A stretch of 64,000 bases of DNA, taken from assembly GCF_031569985.1 (NCBI RefSeq), contig NZ_JAMQKA010000007.1, positions 92,187 through 156,186 of the forward strand, written 5' to 3'. This DNA comes from JAMQKA01 sp031569985 (GTDB lineage Bacteria; Bacteroidota; Rhodothermia; Balneolales; Balneolaceae). Made by a program: the position numbers and the translations under genes. A model generated the notes under the pieces. That model did not search any database. It was not told the origin of the DNA and was given only the letters and a program-made list of their open reading frames with translations. This document shows positions 44,492 through 54,720 of this stretch, one piece after another. Numbering within the stretch: the first letter of the stretch is position 1; each line of letters opens with the position of its first letter.

Positions 44492-47400
44492 TTACATACC
44501 CACAATTTGTACCGGTCCCAGCAATCCCGATGGTTCCAGCGGGGCATCAGCCGGATAGGGAGCTGGGCCGGGAAAGCTGGTCCATGTGTAGGTCTCAGAG
44601 ACATCCGGCTGCTGATCCCCAATTAGCCGATTTACCCAGAGATTGGTAACCTTTATTTCGATCGTATTTGCGCCTTGTGACAGACCATCAGTAATGTTAA
44701 CCCTGAACGGCTTCTTCCAGACAATGCCCTGTGAATCCCCATTCACGACCACTTCGGCCAGGTTTTTCACCTCTCCAAGATCAAGAAAAATTTGACGTTC
44801 ATCGGTAAACCATTCCGAAGAAGCCTCGATACTCTTAGTGTAAACACCAGTTCCTGAAAAGTATTTGATCCCTTCATCGGAATGTTCATTCCAGGGTGTT
44901 AGTGATTCAAAAGTGGTTGATGAGGAAGCACCACGATTTTCCTGGAAGCTGACTTCCCAGGGTCCTTCTACAGAGTCTAATGTTTGTTCCGTCGGCTTAG
45001 GAATAGATCTCGATGGCCGTTCTGCCTTATCGCGGAATACAACAAACAGAGCGCCATTGGGTTCCAGGCGAACCGGCACGTTGGTTACACCGTCACTAAA
45101 ACTGTACGAGACCTCCTCAATTTCACCAGTAACGGGATCCCAAAGTTCCGCTTCTTTACCTTCAACTCGGAATGTTGCCTCCACATCTTCCATCCTATCA
45201 TTGCGGTTGTTTATCCAGTAAATATCGGTATTGTTCATCCTGCGATGGACGTACAGCAGCTCCGTGTCATATTCCGGTTTGCTGTATTCAAAATCAGGAT
45301 TAACATCCAGGGCGGCTAAGACTTCCCTGATGCTTCGTCCGGCATAAATTCTTCCTTCTCCAACCTCATTTACCCCGTTCTCATTGGTCCAAAGGTTATC
45401 TACAAGGGACTGGAACTCTTCCTCGTCATCGCTAAGACTCGGGGCTTCCACTGGCTTGGATCCAACCACTATGGCCCCCGCTTGAACGAGGTCTCGAATG
45501 CGACGCAGCACTGGCAACGTCATATGCCGACTGTTCTTATCCAGTGCCAGGATGCGGTAGGTCGTGCCGCCCGGCGTTGTGATCACGCCTTTATTCACAG
45601 AAAGATCGTTTACGAGCGCATCAGCATTTACAAAATCGTACTGGTACCCTTCGGGAACGGCCGGAAGCTGCTCCCTGAATTGCGTCGTAATATTGGTGTT
45701 AACTCCCTCTCCATAGTAGTAGGCAACATCAGCGATATATTCTCCCTGTTGAAGCATGTAGCTACTACGTGCCAGGTAGTCAATCCACGGACCGGCCTGT
45801 TCCGCCCAGGTTTCGTGGCGGGTGAACCATTGCCCAAAGGGCCCTAGTGTAAAGCCCGGGAACTTGTCATCCAGCGGCTGATGCACCGAGGTGTGGATTA
45901 CGAAACGATTCACCCCATGCGCCAACTCCATGTCTGCCGTTGGTTTCAGTGTTTGCGGCGACCAGCTCCACGGGTTACCAAAAGCGGTCATTGACTCTGC
46001 GGCCACCAGGTTCTGCCCGTATATGTGGGCTACCGATGCTGATTCCCGTATATCGGCTTTGTATTCGGTGCCAATTTCTTCATTGCCCATCATTGGGCTC
46101 GGCGTCCACATGGCACTCATCGGGATATCGGCATTACGTTTCACCTCCATCCCATCCGCCAAAAATGCTCGCTGGCTTTCATGCGACTCGGTATACCGTC
46201 CCATATTTCGTTCTTCCAAAATATCTGAGAGCGCATTGTAATGGTTATCAACAATCAACTCACCGATTGTTTTACGGAAGTCCCACAAAAAGCGGTCGCT
46301 GGCCTCCGGGCTCTCAACTACGTGACCCACCAGTACCGGCAGCCACGGAAACATACTGTAACCGCGCAGTTCCCTGAATTTTTCCATAATCCCATCCGTC
46401 CAGTTTTGTGGGCCGGCCTCATAACTGTCGGTGATAATGTACTTCAGTCCTTGAGTCCCCATCATGCCACCCGTAGCATCCTTGTACATATCGAGATAGG
46501 TATTGAAATAGGAGCGAACGTGCTCCGCGTTAAGCTTATCCACCTCCAGGCCGGTGGCTTCGGTCGAAGCCGGATGATTGGTAATCCCGGTCAGTGAATA
46601 CCCCAGGCGCAGAACCATCCAGCTTCCGGGGGGCGGAGTCCACTCGAGTGTGCCGTCCTCATTCAAATTTGAGGTAAGATCAATGACACTTGATTGGGAA
46701 ATAGCGCCATCATTTACTGGCGGCGTACCCATTTCATACAAACCTTCGATAGTGGTAAATCCCGCTTTGTCTTCAAAACGGTGAACCCGTGCGGTTGTAT
46801 GCAATTCCAGTTCGGCTATTTCTATTTCAGACGGTTCATCTTCAGTAGTCTGTTCTGAGCTCTCATTGCCAAGCATAGCTGCCAAACTTGGGGGAGTAGG
46901 AGACGATCCAAATGTAACCCGAATATATTTACCTGAAATCGGTTCATCGAGAGTGAGTGTTACATGGTCAACGCGGCTGTTCGGAATTTCGGCAACTGTT
47001 CTAAAATTCGCCCTGTCTTCACTTACTTGCAGCGTTCTGTTGCTGGGAGGGAGAGGTCTGAATGGCATAGCCTCACTGCCTCCACCGGAAATAGTCAGGG
47101 ATCGAAAAGTCTGGGGCTGTGCAAACTCAAACTGTATCCATTCATTTTTCCCTTCGGAAGGTTCGGGCAACGACACACCGGAAGTTAGATCCCCGTCCGT
47201 AAGCGAGGAGAGCTCAACATAGCCACTACTGGAAATCACACGGTGCTCCAACTCCGAGAGTGTTTTATCCCCCTCCGGCAGCCGGAAAGCAATGACTGCA
47301 GCATCTTTATAAAATTCGGGCGGCGTATATTGATGGCCGGTAATCGCCGCTATTCCCCCGTCGTAGGGAAGGTTTTTGAATGGACCTGTACTTGACGGAG

Positions 47401-47914
47401 GTTCCGGAAGCTTACTATTGAATGGTTTCCCGCCTTCTATCCTCGTCTTGCACCAGACATATTTCTTCATTCCCTCGGCAGGTCGTACCCAGGGACCACC
47501 GCTCCCACTCCATCCGGGAGAACCGGCAATCGCCATTTCCATATCCAGTGAATCAGCTAAATTTGTGGTAAACTGAAATGCATCCTTCCAATCGGGCGTC
47601 ATATACTGCAGTCGGTTTTCTACCACGGGCGGGGTCATGAAGGCGGCATCAAAGTTTTGGAAACCCGCAATGCCCACCCTGCGCATCCACTCAAGATCGG
47701 CCCGTATCCCCTCTTTGGTAATGTTACCGTTCATCCAGTGCCACCATACGCGGGGCCGGGCTTCGTCGTGTGGATTTTTAAATCCTGCCTCCAGATTCAC
47801 CTCTTCATCACGATCTGACTGGGCATCACTGCACGATGCCGACAAAAATAGCAGACCCAATGCCAGAAGAACCGAGATCGGCAGCGATTGAAACAGCGTA
47901 TTAGTTGTTTTCAT
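44492..47914 (-). CDS. GH106 alpha-L-rhamnosidase, lipoprotein
   Basis: 1140 residues from the ATG at 47914, which gives a clean lipoprotein signal (lipobox LSASC, Cys28); the ATG at 47929 adds five residues without a ribosome site. N-terminal 'ARPRVWWHWMNGNITKEGI' and 'DLEWMRRVGIAGFQNFDA', and the central 'YIITDSYEAGPQNWTDGIM' and 'GRYTESHESQRAF' regions are GH106 signatures, with Glu residues of the inverting active site in the latter two. A C-terminal beta-sandwich ('FLDLGEVKNLAEVVVNG', 'NTIEIKVTNLWVNRLIGDQ') ends the protein. GH106 enzymes cleave rhamnose from rhamnogalacturonan and other rhamnosides. Follows susD. Confidence 0.9.
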   Translation of the reverse strand: MKTTNTLFQSLPISVLLALGLLFLSASCSDAQSDRDEEVNLEAGFKNPHDEARPRVWWHWMNGNITKEGIRADLEWMRRVGIAGFQNFDAAFMTPPVVENRLQYMTPDWKDAFQFTTNLADSLDMEMAIAGSPGWSGSGGPWVRPAEGMKKYVWCKTRIEGGKPFNSKLPEPPSSTGPFKNLPYDGGIAAITGHQYTPPEFYKDAAVIAFRLPEGDKTLSELEHRVISSSGYVELSSLTDGDLTSGVSLPEPSEGKNEWIQFEFAQPQTFRSLTISGGGSEAMPFRPLPPSNRTLQVSEDRANFRTVAEIPNSRVDHVTLTLDEPISGKYIRVTFGSSPTPPSLAAMLGNESSEQTTEDEPSEIEIAELELHTTARVHRFEDKAGFTTIEGLYEMGTPPVNDGAISQSSVIDLTSNLNEDGTLEWTPPPGSWMVLRLGYSLTGITNHPASTEATGLEVDKLNAEHVRSYFNTYLDMYKDATGGMMGTQGLKYIITDSYEAGPQNWTDGIMEKFRELRGYSMFPWLPVLVGHVVESPEASDRFLWDFRKTIGELIVDNHYNALSDILEERNMGRYTESHESQRAFLADGMEVKRNADIPMSAMWTPSPMMGNEEIGTEYKADIRESASVAHIYGQNLVAAESMTAFGNPWSWSPQTLKPTADMELAHGVNRFVIHTSVHQPLDDKFPGFTLGPFGQWFTRHETWAEQAGPWIDYLARSSYMLQQGEYIADVAYYYGEGVNTNITTQFREQLPAVPEGYQYDFVNADALVNDLSVNKGVITTPGGTTYRILALDKNSRHMTLPVLRRIRDLVQAGAIVVGSKPVEAPSLSDDEEEFQSLVDNLWTNENGVNEVGEGRIYAGRSIREVLAALDVNPDFEYSKPEYDTELLYVHRRMNNTDIYWINNRNDRMEDVEATFRVEGKEAELWDPVTGEIEEVSYSFSDGVTNVPVRLEPNGALFVVFRDKAERPSRSIPKPTEQTLDSVEGPWEVSFQENRGASSSTTFESLTPWNEHSDEGIKYFSGTGVYTKSIEASSEWFTDERQIFLDLGEVKNLAEVVVNGDSQGIVWKKPFRVNITDGLSQGANTIEIKVTNLWVNRLIGDQQPDVSETYTWTSFPGPAPYPADAPLEPSGLLGPVQIVGM

Positions 47915-48062
47915 AATTCCATTAATCATTGATGTGAAGGAAAGAATGAAGACCCCACTACTACCGAGATTGATACCGTATTATTCTTCAGATTGTTAAA
48001 TCATCTCGACCGTTTTCCTGTAACCCGTTTTTAAATCTCAGGACAGATTAAGCAAAGTGAGA

Positions 48063-48086
48063 GTCCGGTCCCCAATTGCACCGGAC
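48063..48086 (-). terminator. Stem-loop between susD and the GH106 gene
   Basis: GTCCGGT pairs with ACCGGAC (7 bp) around a 10-base loop, with outer GAG/CTC adding pairs past a bulge. It begins 29 bases after the susD stop. No T-run follows on the minus strand, so it may act as a partial terminator or an mRNA-stabilising end for the susC-susD part. Confidence 0.5.
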
Positions 48087-48114
48087 CCTCAGCTGCTTGT
48101 AAGAAACGTGTCAA

Positions 48115-49641
48115 TTAATACCCTGGATTTTGCTCGAGATCAGGATTGAGGTTTATCTCGCGGAAGGGTATCGGGTACAAAAGCTGATCTTCCGTTACGT
48201 TAAAAGAAGCTGCTGTAGGAGCATTACCAGGAGCATAATAGTAATCCTGTGGATTGGCCTTTACACGCTCGCCGAAGTCATTCATCACCTGCACGGCACG
48301 GCCTGTTCTCACGAGGTCGTGCCAGCGTTTATTCTCAAACGCGAGCTCAACCCGTCGCTCTTGCATGATGGCATCGCGAAGGTCAGCCTGTCCGGTTGCA
48401 GTGTAATCGTTCAAGCCGGTTCTATCGCGAACTTCGTTGAGGTATCCCTGGGCTTCTGTAAGTCGACCACCCTGCTCGTTGATCGCTTCGGCCATCATCA
48501 GCAGTACTTCGGCATAGCGATAGACAGGCCAGTTTTGCTCAGTCTGTCCAAACGAAGGATGATCATGTTGATACTTTTTGATATAGGGCGTTCTGTCATA
48601 GGTAAAGCCGGTAATCGGGGATGAGCCCGAATAGCGACCGATAGAGGCGGCATACCTTTCGTCCTGAACCGTATCTTCGTATGCTTCAATCAGATCCGGC
48701 GTGGGCGTATTCCAGCCACCTTCATTGAGCTGGGCCGGGGAAACACCGGTTATTATGGAAGGATCATTCAGCCTGGGCAGAAAATGATAAGGAAACAGGC
48801 TGTGCAGACTTTGTGAAGTTCCGGCCAGGAATTCAACCTCAAATACCATTTCGTCGTTGCCTTCATTGGCGGGATCAAAAACGTCTGCATAATTTGGCAG
48901 CAATGAATAGTTCGTCACATTGGACAGTGCAGATTCAGCATCAGACCAACGCTCCAGCGTCAGGAAAACATCGCCCAACAGCGTGTAGGCAGCTCCCGAT
49001 GTGGCCCGGCCGGTTTGCTGATTAGCCTTCGAAGGAAGTAGGTCAGCAGCGGAAGTTGCATCGGTAATTACCTGATCATACACATCGCTGGCGGAAGACC
49101 TTGCAAGAGAGGTCTCTTCCAGTGATCCCGAAGGCTCCAGGTGTAATGGCACGCCTCCAAAATTCCTGACCAGGTCGAAATAGGCAAACGCTCGTAAGAA
49201 AAGAGCTTCTCCCTTCAGCCTGTCTTTGACCGACTGATCAAAATCGGCCTGGTCGATCTGTGACAGTATTTCATTGGCGCGAGCAATGATCTGAAAGTTA
49301 TTGTTATACTTATTTGCCACAACACCATTGTTAGATTCAACAAGAAACGTCGCTACGTTTTCTGAGGTAACTGCGCCCCTGTTATCTACGTTAAAAGTGA
49401 AATGCGTATTATCGGAACGCATTTCTGCCAGCATCCAGTCTCCACCTGACCCAAACACAGTTTGGGCATCATAGATTGACTGCAACGGTGCATAGGCCCC
49501 ATTAACCGCCTGCTCAAAATCAGACTGGGTCTGGAAGAAGTTCTGGGGCGTTACGGCAGTTTCAGGGGTGATATTCAGGAAGTCTTCACATCCGCTTATG
49601 AACACAATCAATATTCCGATTAATAATATTCTGAATTTCAT
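48115..49641 (-). CDS. susD: SusD/RagB-family glycan-binding lipoprotein
   Basis: 508 residues. Lipobox 'FISGC' (Cys18) followed by EDFLNITPE, the typical SusD start. N-terminal TPR-like helices ('DFEQAVNGAYAPLQSIYDA', 'ALFLRAFAYFDLVRNFGGV') and the C-terminal 'EVLLMMAEAINEQGG' and 'ELAFENKRWHDLVRTGRA' are SusD hallmarks. It caps the SusC barrel at the outer surface and binds oligosaccharide. It follows susC by 29 bases with a good ribosome site (AGAGGG). The ligand is inferred from the rhamnosidases downstream. The symbol denotes the family, not the starch protein. Confidence 0.94.
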   Translation of the reverse strand: MKFRILLIGILIVFISGCEDFLNITPETAVTPQNFFQTQSDFEQAVNGAYAPLQSIYDAQTVFGSGGDWMLAEMRSDNTHFTFNVDNRGAVTSENVATFLVESNNGVVANKYNNNFQIIARANEILSQIDQADFDQSVKDRLKGEALFLRAFAYFDLVRNFGGVPLHLEPSGSLEETSLARSSASDVYDQVITDATSAADLLPSKANQQTGRATSGAAYTLLGDVFLTLERWSDAESALSNVTNYSLLPNYADVFDPANEGNDEMVFEVEFLAGTSQSLHSLFPYHFLPRLNDPSIITGVSPAQLNEGGWNTPTPDLIEAYEDTVQDERYAASIGRYSGSSPITGFTYDRTPYIKKYQHDHPSFGQTEQNWPVYRYAEVLLMMAEAINEQGGRLTEAQGYLNEVRDRTGLNDYTATGQADLRDAIMQERRVELAFENKRWHDLVRTGRAVQVMNDFGERVKANPQDYYYAPGNAPTAASFNVTEDQLLYPIPFREINLNPDLEQNPGY

Positions 49642-49670
49642 AACTATACCCTCTTTAAATTCTTTTTTGA

Positions 49671-52600
49671 TTAGAAGCTGAGATTTACACCAAAGCTGAC
49701 AGTCCGGGGGATGGGGTATGCCGTTTGGTCAATACCCAGAGCGGTGTCACCACCTCCGCCTTCCGTGTCTGCATTTGTGTTAACTTCTGGATTCGGACCA
49801 GGGTAGCTTGTTATGATAAAGGCGTTTTGCACGCTTCCGTAAAACCTCAATCGACTTATCATGCTGTTACTGCTTACCGGCAAGGTATAACCAAGCGTAA
49901 TATTCCTGGCCGTAATGTTGCTTCCATCATATATGAACCGTGAATTCCACCAGTCGCGCTCTAGGAACGTCGTTCCCTGGGCAACGCTTCCGTACCTGCC
50001 ATCTCCCGGATCTTCAGGCGATTTCCAGCGATCTTTTAAGCCCTCGAGCACATTAAATACGCCATCCAGGTTCGTAAGATATTGCTCTTCCAGGCGGATA
50101 ATGTCATTACCATAGGCGCCACTAAGCGTCAGTGAAAAGTCAAAGTTTTTGTAACGCACTGTGTTCGTCATTCCGAAGGTAAAGTCAGGATGAGGATTAC
50201 CAATGACAGTCCGATCGTCCTGGGTAATAATGCCATCACCATTGACATCCCTGAACTTTACTGTTCCTACCTGCGAGGTCGTGTGCTTCGGAGAGTTATC
50301 AAACTCTTCCTGGTCATCGTAGACTCCATCATGGATCAAGCCATAAAACTGTCCGATGGGCTCTCCAACCTCCGTGATGTGACTTTCCGCAATTCCACTG
50401 AAAAGTGCGGCATTTTGCGTACCAAGTTCGACCACCTCGTTCCGGTCAAAGGAAATATTGAAATCAGTGCTCCAGGAGAGATTGGTATTCTCGATGTTAA
50501 ATGATTTTACAGAGAATTCGTGTCCCCAAAATTTCAGCTCCCCAATATTGGTTTGGATATTGCCAAAACCGGAAGCCAAAGGGACCTCAACGTTATAAAG
50601 CAGATCCGAGGTGTTTTTCCTATAGTAGTTGTAGGTTAACTGTAACCGTTCGTCAAAGAAATTCACATCCAGCCCCAGGTTATATTCCTTGTTGGTTTCC
50701 CACCCGAGACCTTGATCTCCCAGGTTATCTACTGCACGACCTGAAGCCAGGCCACTTCCAAAAGCATAGTTGGCGGAACTGATCGTGGAAATATGGGTAT
50801 AGTTCCCGATGCTGAAGTTACCCACTACACCATAACTTGCCCGCAGCTTCAGGAAGCTGATTAAATCAGATTCAGGCATAAACGGTTCTTCAGAGATAAT
50901 CCAGCCAGCGGAGACAGACGGGAAGTTACCCCAGCGATTGTTGGAGCCAAACCGTGAGGACCCATCTCTGCGTATAGAAGCGGAGAACAGGTACCGGTCT
51001 TTATAGCTGTAGTTGACTCTTGCCAGGTAAGAAAGCAAAGACCACTCCTGAACATCGGATGCAATAGTGGTTTGTCCGGCGGCACTGACCTCACGAACTT
51101 TGTCATCGGGATAATTCGTGGCCGTAATCTCGCTTGTATTCAGCTCAAACTTCTGTGCCGTTGCTCCAACCAGCGCATCAATGCTATGATCACCGAGGTC
51201 ACGCTGGAAGGTCAGTGTATTCTCATTCACCCACGATGTGTAGGTACTTTCAAGCAGAAATCCATTTGGTATAATGGGAGGCGGTGCAAAAAGCTGCCCT
51301 GTGGTGGATGGATTAAAGTTGAAGAATCGTCTGGAACCAAGATCAACATTGCCAGATGTTTTCAGGCTGAGGCCATCCAGAATTTCGTACTCGATTATGG
51401 CATTAGAAAGTAACTGCGTTTCTTTTTCATCATTCACACGTTCCCTGGCCGTTCGCAAAAAGTTGGGATTACCGAACGTAGCCGGATCCTGCGCTATAAG
51501 CGGCAGTGATCCATCGTCGTTACGGGCTGGCGCCAGTGGAGTAGAAAGGACGGCACCACTGAGTATCCCCCCGTTCCATGGGGCATCATCCGTATTGGAA
51601 TTCGTATTCATTGCAACGTTGGGTGCTACGTTAAAGCGAATATTCAAATTGTCAATAGGCTGGAAATCGGTGTTGACGCGCAGAGAATATCGCTCATATC
51701 CAGTGCCTATGACCACGCCATCCTGGTTTAGATATCCCGCCACAGCTGTCGTGCTAAATGTCTCGGTACCGGTACTCAGCGAGAGACTGTAGTCCTGAAT
51801 TGGTGCCGCCTCGGTCACGGCGTCATACCAGTCGGTGCCATTGCCGTATTGCGACGGATCCTGGAACGCTTCATCCACCGGCCGACCGTTGAATTCGTCA
51901 ATCTCCTTCTGGAATTGCGCATATTCATCTGCTTCCATCACATTTGGCCGTCCCCTTTGCGGAATCTGTTGCACCCCGTAGCTGGCGTTAAAATTAACTT
52001 GGGTCTGACCAGCTACCGCTTTCTTGGTTTCAATGAGTACCACTCCGTTGGCTGCCCTGGAACCGTACAGCGATGTTGCAGAGGCGTCCTTAAGTACACT
52101 GATACTCTCAATTTCATTGGGGTTGAAATTGCTGATATCACCCGTGATCGGCATCCCGTCTACAACATACAGGGGGTCACTACCTGCAGTTATAGAAGCC
52201 GCACCTCGGACTCTCACTTTTATCCCTTCGCCCGGTGCCCCGGTATTTTGATTAATATTTACTCCTGAAAGTTTGCCCTGGAGCTTCTGGCCGAGCTGAG
52301 CCACCGGCAGATCTTCCAATCCCTCGGAGGTAATATTTTGTACAGACCCGGAGATATCACGTGTGGATTGTGTACCATAACCGACGACAACGATATCCGA
52401 TCCCTGTATCGCCTGGGGCGCCATGGCCAAATCGATGGTTGTTCGCCCGTTAATAGGCACTTGTTCCGTCTGATAGCCGATAAAGGAAAACATCAAGGTA
52501 TCAGATAGAGAAGGTACATTCAGCGAATATGAGCCGTCAGATCCGCTTGAAGTACCCGTGGTTGTGCCCAGCACTGAGATATTAACACCGGGCATCGGAT

Positions 52601-53057
52601 CGCCAGTCTGTGCGTCGGTTACCTGTCCCGTCACCGTTTCCATTGTAACCTCTTTGGATGGTTTCTTCATCTTCATCAAGACCAGCTGCTGGTTCTGGGA
52701 CAGTGCAAATCGGAGCCCGGTATCATCCAATATCTCCCAAAGAGCGTCATAGAGGGTCACAGCCTTTTTCTGTATTGTTACGTATTTGCCAGGCAGAGAT
52801 TGTTTGTTGTACATCAGTTTCAGGCCTGCCTTTTGGGCAACACGCTGTAATGCCTTCTCCAAGGGGGCACTTCTGAGATCCAGTTCAATTAATTGTTTAA
52901 GCTGATCACTGACGACTTCACTTTGCACTACATCTTCGTTGGAAAGTGCCAGTGCCCTCCGCCTATTATCCTCCTGTGCATCTTGTGCATACATCAGTGG
53001 GGTTACCAATATCACAAGCATCAGTATCCCTATCGTGCGTATCATTATTCCTTTCAT
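49671..53057 (-). CDS. susC: SusC-type TonB-dependent receptor with STN domain
   Basis: 1128 residues from ATG 53057, chosen because AAGGGG sits seven bases before it and a signal peptide starts there (MKGIMIRTIGILMLVILV); a longer frame to 53138 adds a charged leader. Domains: STN (about 35-105, 'LDLRSAPLEKALQRVAQKAG'), CarboxypepD_reg (about 142-220), plug with 'VVVGYGTQSTRDISGSVQ' and 'KLSGVNINQNTGAPGEGIKV', then the barrel ending 'SFGVNLSF'. It imports the oligosaccharide bound by SusD using TonB energy. The STN domain means it also signals through the FecR encoded just upstream. Confidence 0.95.
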   Translation of the reverse strand: MKGIMIRTIGILMLVILVTPLMYAQDAQEDNRRRALALSNEDVVQSEVVSDQLKQLIELDLRSAPLEKALQRVAQKAGLKLMYNKQSLPGKYVTIQKKAVTLYDALWEILDDTGLRFALSQNQQLVLMKMKKPSKEVTMETVTGQVTDAQTGDPMPGVNISVLGTTTGTSSGSDGSYSLNVPSLSDTLMFSFIGYQTEQVPINGRTTIDLAMAPQAIQGSDIVVVGYGTQSTRDISGSVQNITSEGLEDLPVAQLGQKLQGKLSGVNINQNTGAPGEGIKVRVRGAASITAGSDPLYVVDGMPITGDISNFNPNEIESISVLKDASATSLYGSRAANGVVLIETKKAVAGQTQVNFNASYGVQQIPQRGRPNVMEADEYAQFQKEIDEFNGRPVDEAFQDPSQYGNGTDWYDAVTEAAPIQDYSLSLSTGTETFSTTAVAGYLNQDGVVIGTGYERYSLRVNTDFQPIDNLNIRFNVAPNVAMNTNSNTDDAPWNGGILSGAVLSTPLAPARNDDGSLPLIAQDPATFGNPNFLRTARERVNDEKETQLLSNAIIEYEILDGLSLKTSGNVDLGSRRFFNFNPSTTGQLFAPPPIIPNGFLLESTYTSWVNENTLTFQRDLGDHSIDALVGATAQKFELNTSEITATNYPDDKVREVSAAGQTTIASDVQEWSLLSYLARVNYSYKDRYLFSASIRRDGSSRFGSNNRWGNFPSVSAGWIISEEPFMPESDLISFLKLRASYGVVGNFSIGNYTHISTISSANYAFGSGLASGRAVDNLGDQGLGWETNKEYNLGLDVNFFDERLQLTYNYYRKNTSDLLYNVEVPLASGFGNIQTNIGELKFWGHEFSVKSFNIENTNLSWSTDFNISFDRNEVVELGTQNAALFSGIAESHITEVGEPIGQFYGLIHDGVYDDQEEFDNSPKHTTSQVGTVKFRDVNGDGIITQDDRTVIGNPHPDFTFGMTNTVRYKNFDFSLTLSGAYGNDIIRLEEQYLTNLDGVFNVLEGLKDRWKSPEDPGDGRYGSVAQGTTFLERDWWNSRFIYDGSNITARNITLGYTLPVSSNSMISRLRFYGSVQNAFIITSYPGPNPEVNTNADTEGGGGDTALGIDQTAYPIPRTVSFGVNLSF

Positions 53058-53134
53058 AATTTTCCCCTTATTGGTTTCTGATTTTATATTGATATTCCTC
53101 TTTTTTGAATATCTCTGATAGATTATCCTAGCTA

Positions 53135-54220
53135 TCATTTCCCTGGTAAATGGAATGTGATTATGCCCTCCTCTTTTTCAATTTCCAATTCAAGTGTTAA
53201 TGCAATACCGTTTAGTACCTCACTCATAGGCTGGCTGTAATCGATCTCAGCAGTAAGTTTTCTACGACCGATTTCTGCATCGCTGGTTTGGATAACTATA
53301 TCATACCAGCGTTCGAGTTTCGGAATAATCTCATTTAACGGCCGGTCATTAAAATTCAGTTTCCCTTCGGTCCAGCCCATATACCAGTTCATATCAATAT
53401 CATTGACAATACTGGGATCACTATCGTCGCTAACCTGGCCCTTTTGGTTCTTAGTGAGAATAGCTTCGCCGGCATCTTGTAACCCTGCGTTCTCAGCCTT
53501 ACCGAGAGCCACCTTGCCCTCCGATACGACGACCTCCACCTGGTTACGTTCATCTGGCCAGGCCCGTACTAAAAATTTGGTTCCCAGCACGCGGGTCGTG
53601 GCCTTTTCAGAATGGACAACAAAGGGTTTGGATTCATCCCGGGTTACTTCAAAATAGGCTTCCCCCTCCAGGTACAGGTTCCGTTGTGCCGTATTGAAAG
53701 AAAGGGGAACCTGCAGTTTACTCCCGGCATGTAAAATGACCTTCGAGCCATCGTTTAACGTGTATGTAGCTCGTTCCCCATTGCCTGTCGTAATTAAACG
53801 CATGGCAGTTTTATCCACCTTCTCCTTTTGAGAAGAGATGCTTTCATAATTGCTGTAGGCAAATAAACCGGCCGTAATAATGATGACCGCTGCAGTGGCA
53901 GCCATAACCAGGCGTCTTATAACCCGGCCGGATCGATTTTCCCGATTGTTGCCCGAGTAATATTGTCTGTCTTTTGTACCTAATACTTTTTTGACCTGGT
54001 GATCTCCCTGGTCCAATTTGTCCATGTCGGATGCGAGTCTTTGCCACGCTTTCTCAGCATCGAGATTGTAGGCTGGAACTCCTGATTGTTCCCAGATCTC
54101 ACGGAGTTCTTCAACTCTCAGTGCTCGCTCGGGATTTTCATTTATCCAGGATTTCATTTGTTCCTTCTCCTCACCTTCCAATTCACCGGCGAAGTATCGT
54201 GCTAGTAATTCCCAGGGCAT
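53135..54220 (-). CDS. FecR-family anti-sigma factor of the glycan locus
   Basis: 361 residues from ATG 54220 (MPWELLARYFAGELEGEE), the normal N-terminus of these proteins; a TTG at 54247 would add nine residues. One membrane helix lies near 100-117 ('LVMAATAAVIIITAGLFAY'), followed by the FecR domain ('YTLNDGSKVILHAGSKLQV', 'EGEAYFEVTRDESKPFVVH', 'RVLGTKFLVRAWPDE') and a DUF4974-type end. It should hold the ECF factor at 54894 until SusC signals occupancy. susC follows after 77 bases. Confidence 0.93.
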   Translation of the reverse strand: MPWELLARYFAGELEGEEKEQMKSWINENPERALRVEELREIWEQSGVPAYNLDAEKAWQRLASDMDKLDQGDHQVKKVLGTKDRQYYSGNNRENRSGRVIRRLVMAATAAVIIITAGLFAYSNYESISSQKEKVDKTAMRLITTGNGERATYTLNDGSKVILHAGSKLQVPLSFNTAQRNLYLEGEAYFEVTRDESKPFVVHSEKATTRVLGTKFLVRAWPDERNQVEVVVSEGKVALGKAENAGLQDAGEAILTKNQKGQVSDDSDPSIVNDIDMNWYMGWTEGKLNFNDRPLNEIIPKLERWYDIVIQTSDAEIGRRKLTAEIDYSQPMSEVLNGIALTLELEIEKEEGIITFHLPGK

Positions 54221-54272
54221 ATTCTTTCTGCTCTTTCCTGTCGTCAATAATCGTTTTTGTTGGTTGTTCTAT

Positions 54273-54298
54273 AGCTATTACACTTCAGTCGGAGGGTT
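54273..54298 (-). promoter_or_regulatory. Putative ECF-type promoter, AACCC-n11-GTGTAATA (second copy)
   Basis: On the minus strand AACCC, 11 bases, GTGTAATA ends 52 bases before the fecR start. It matches the block at 10620-10645 in both halves and spacing, including the TGA before GTGTAATA. An AT-rich segment (AAATTTTTCAAAAAAATTT) precedes both. Likely target of the locus ECF sigma factor. Confidence 0.5.
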
Positions 54299-54513
54299 CT
54301 ATGACAAACAGACTAAATTTTTTTGAAAAATTTGGATAGGTCTAAAGGAAAGAAACTTATATAGGCTCTAAACACCCAAAAACCTCCCTTTCGAGGTATA
54401 AAAGCTTTGAATTGGAAAAGGATGGTTAGAGGTTCAAGCTGTAAGCACGCAACCAGAACTTTATGAGTAGACTCAAAAAGTACAAAGCATTTACCAGTTA
54501 TATTCCATCTCAA

Positions 54514-54589
54514 TCCACCGGGTGGCGAACCCAGCCATCCGGTGGAGAAGACTCTTTTCCACCCGGCCGCTGTTTTATGACCGGGTGGA
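54514..54589. repeat. Two adjacent related hairpins
   Basis: Hairpin 1: TCCACCGG (54514-54521) with CCGGTGGA (54539-54546). Hairpin 2: TCCACCCGG (54558-54566) with CCGGGTGGA (54581-54589). The stems are near-copies of each other. In the minus direction they follow the ECF sigma gene, so they could end or stabilise that transcript; repeat-family origin is equally likely. Confidence 0.55.
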
Positions 54590-54720
54590 TTAAAATAAAT
54601 AGGCCTACTATAGCAATCTCAACTTAATGATAACTACTAACAGATTAGTACAGTTCGTAGTAGACCGAAACCTACAATCTAAAACAGAATAACATGTTGA
54701 GGGTTAAAAAAGCATCTCAG

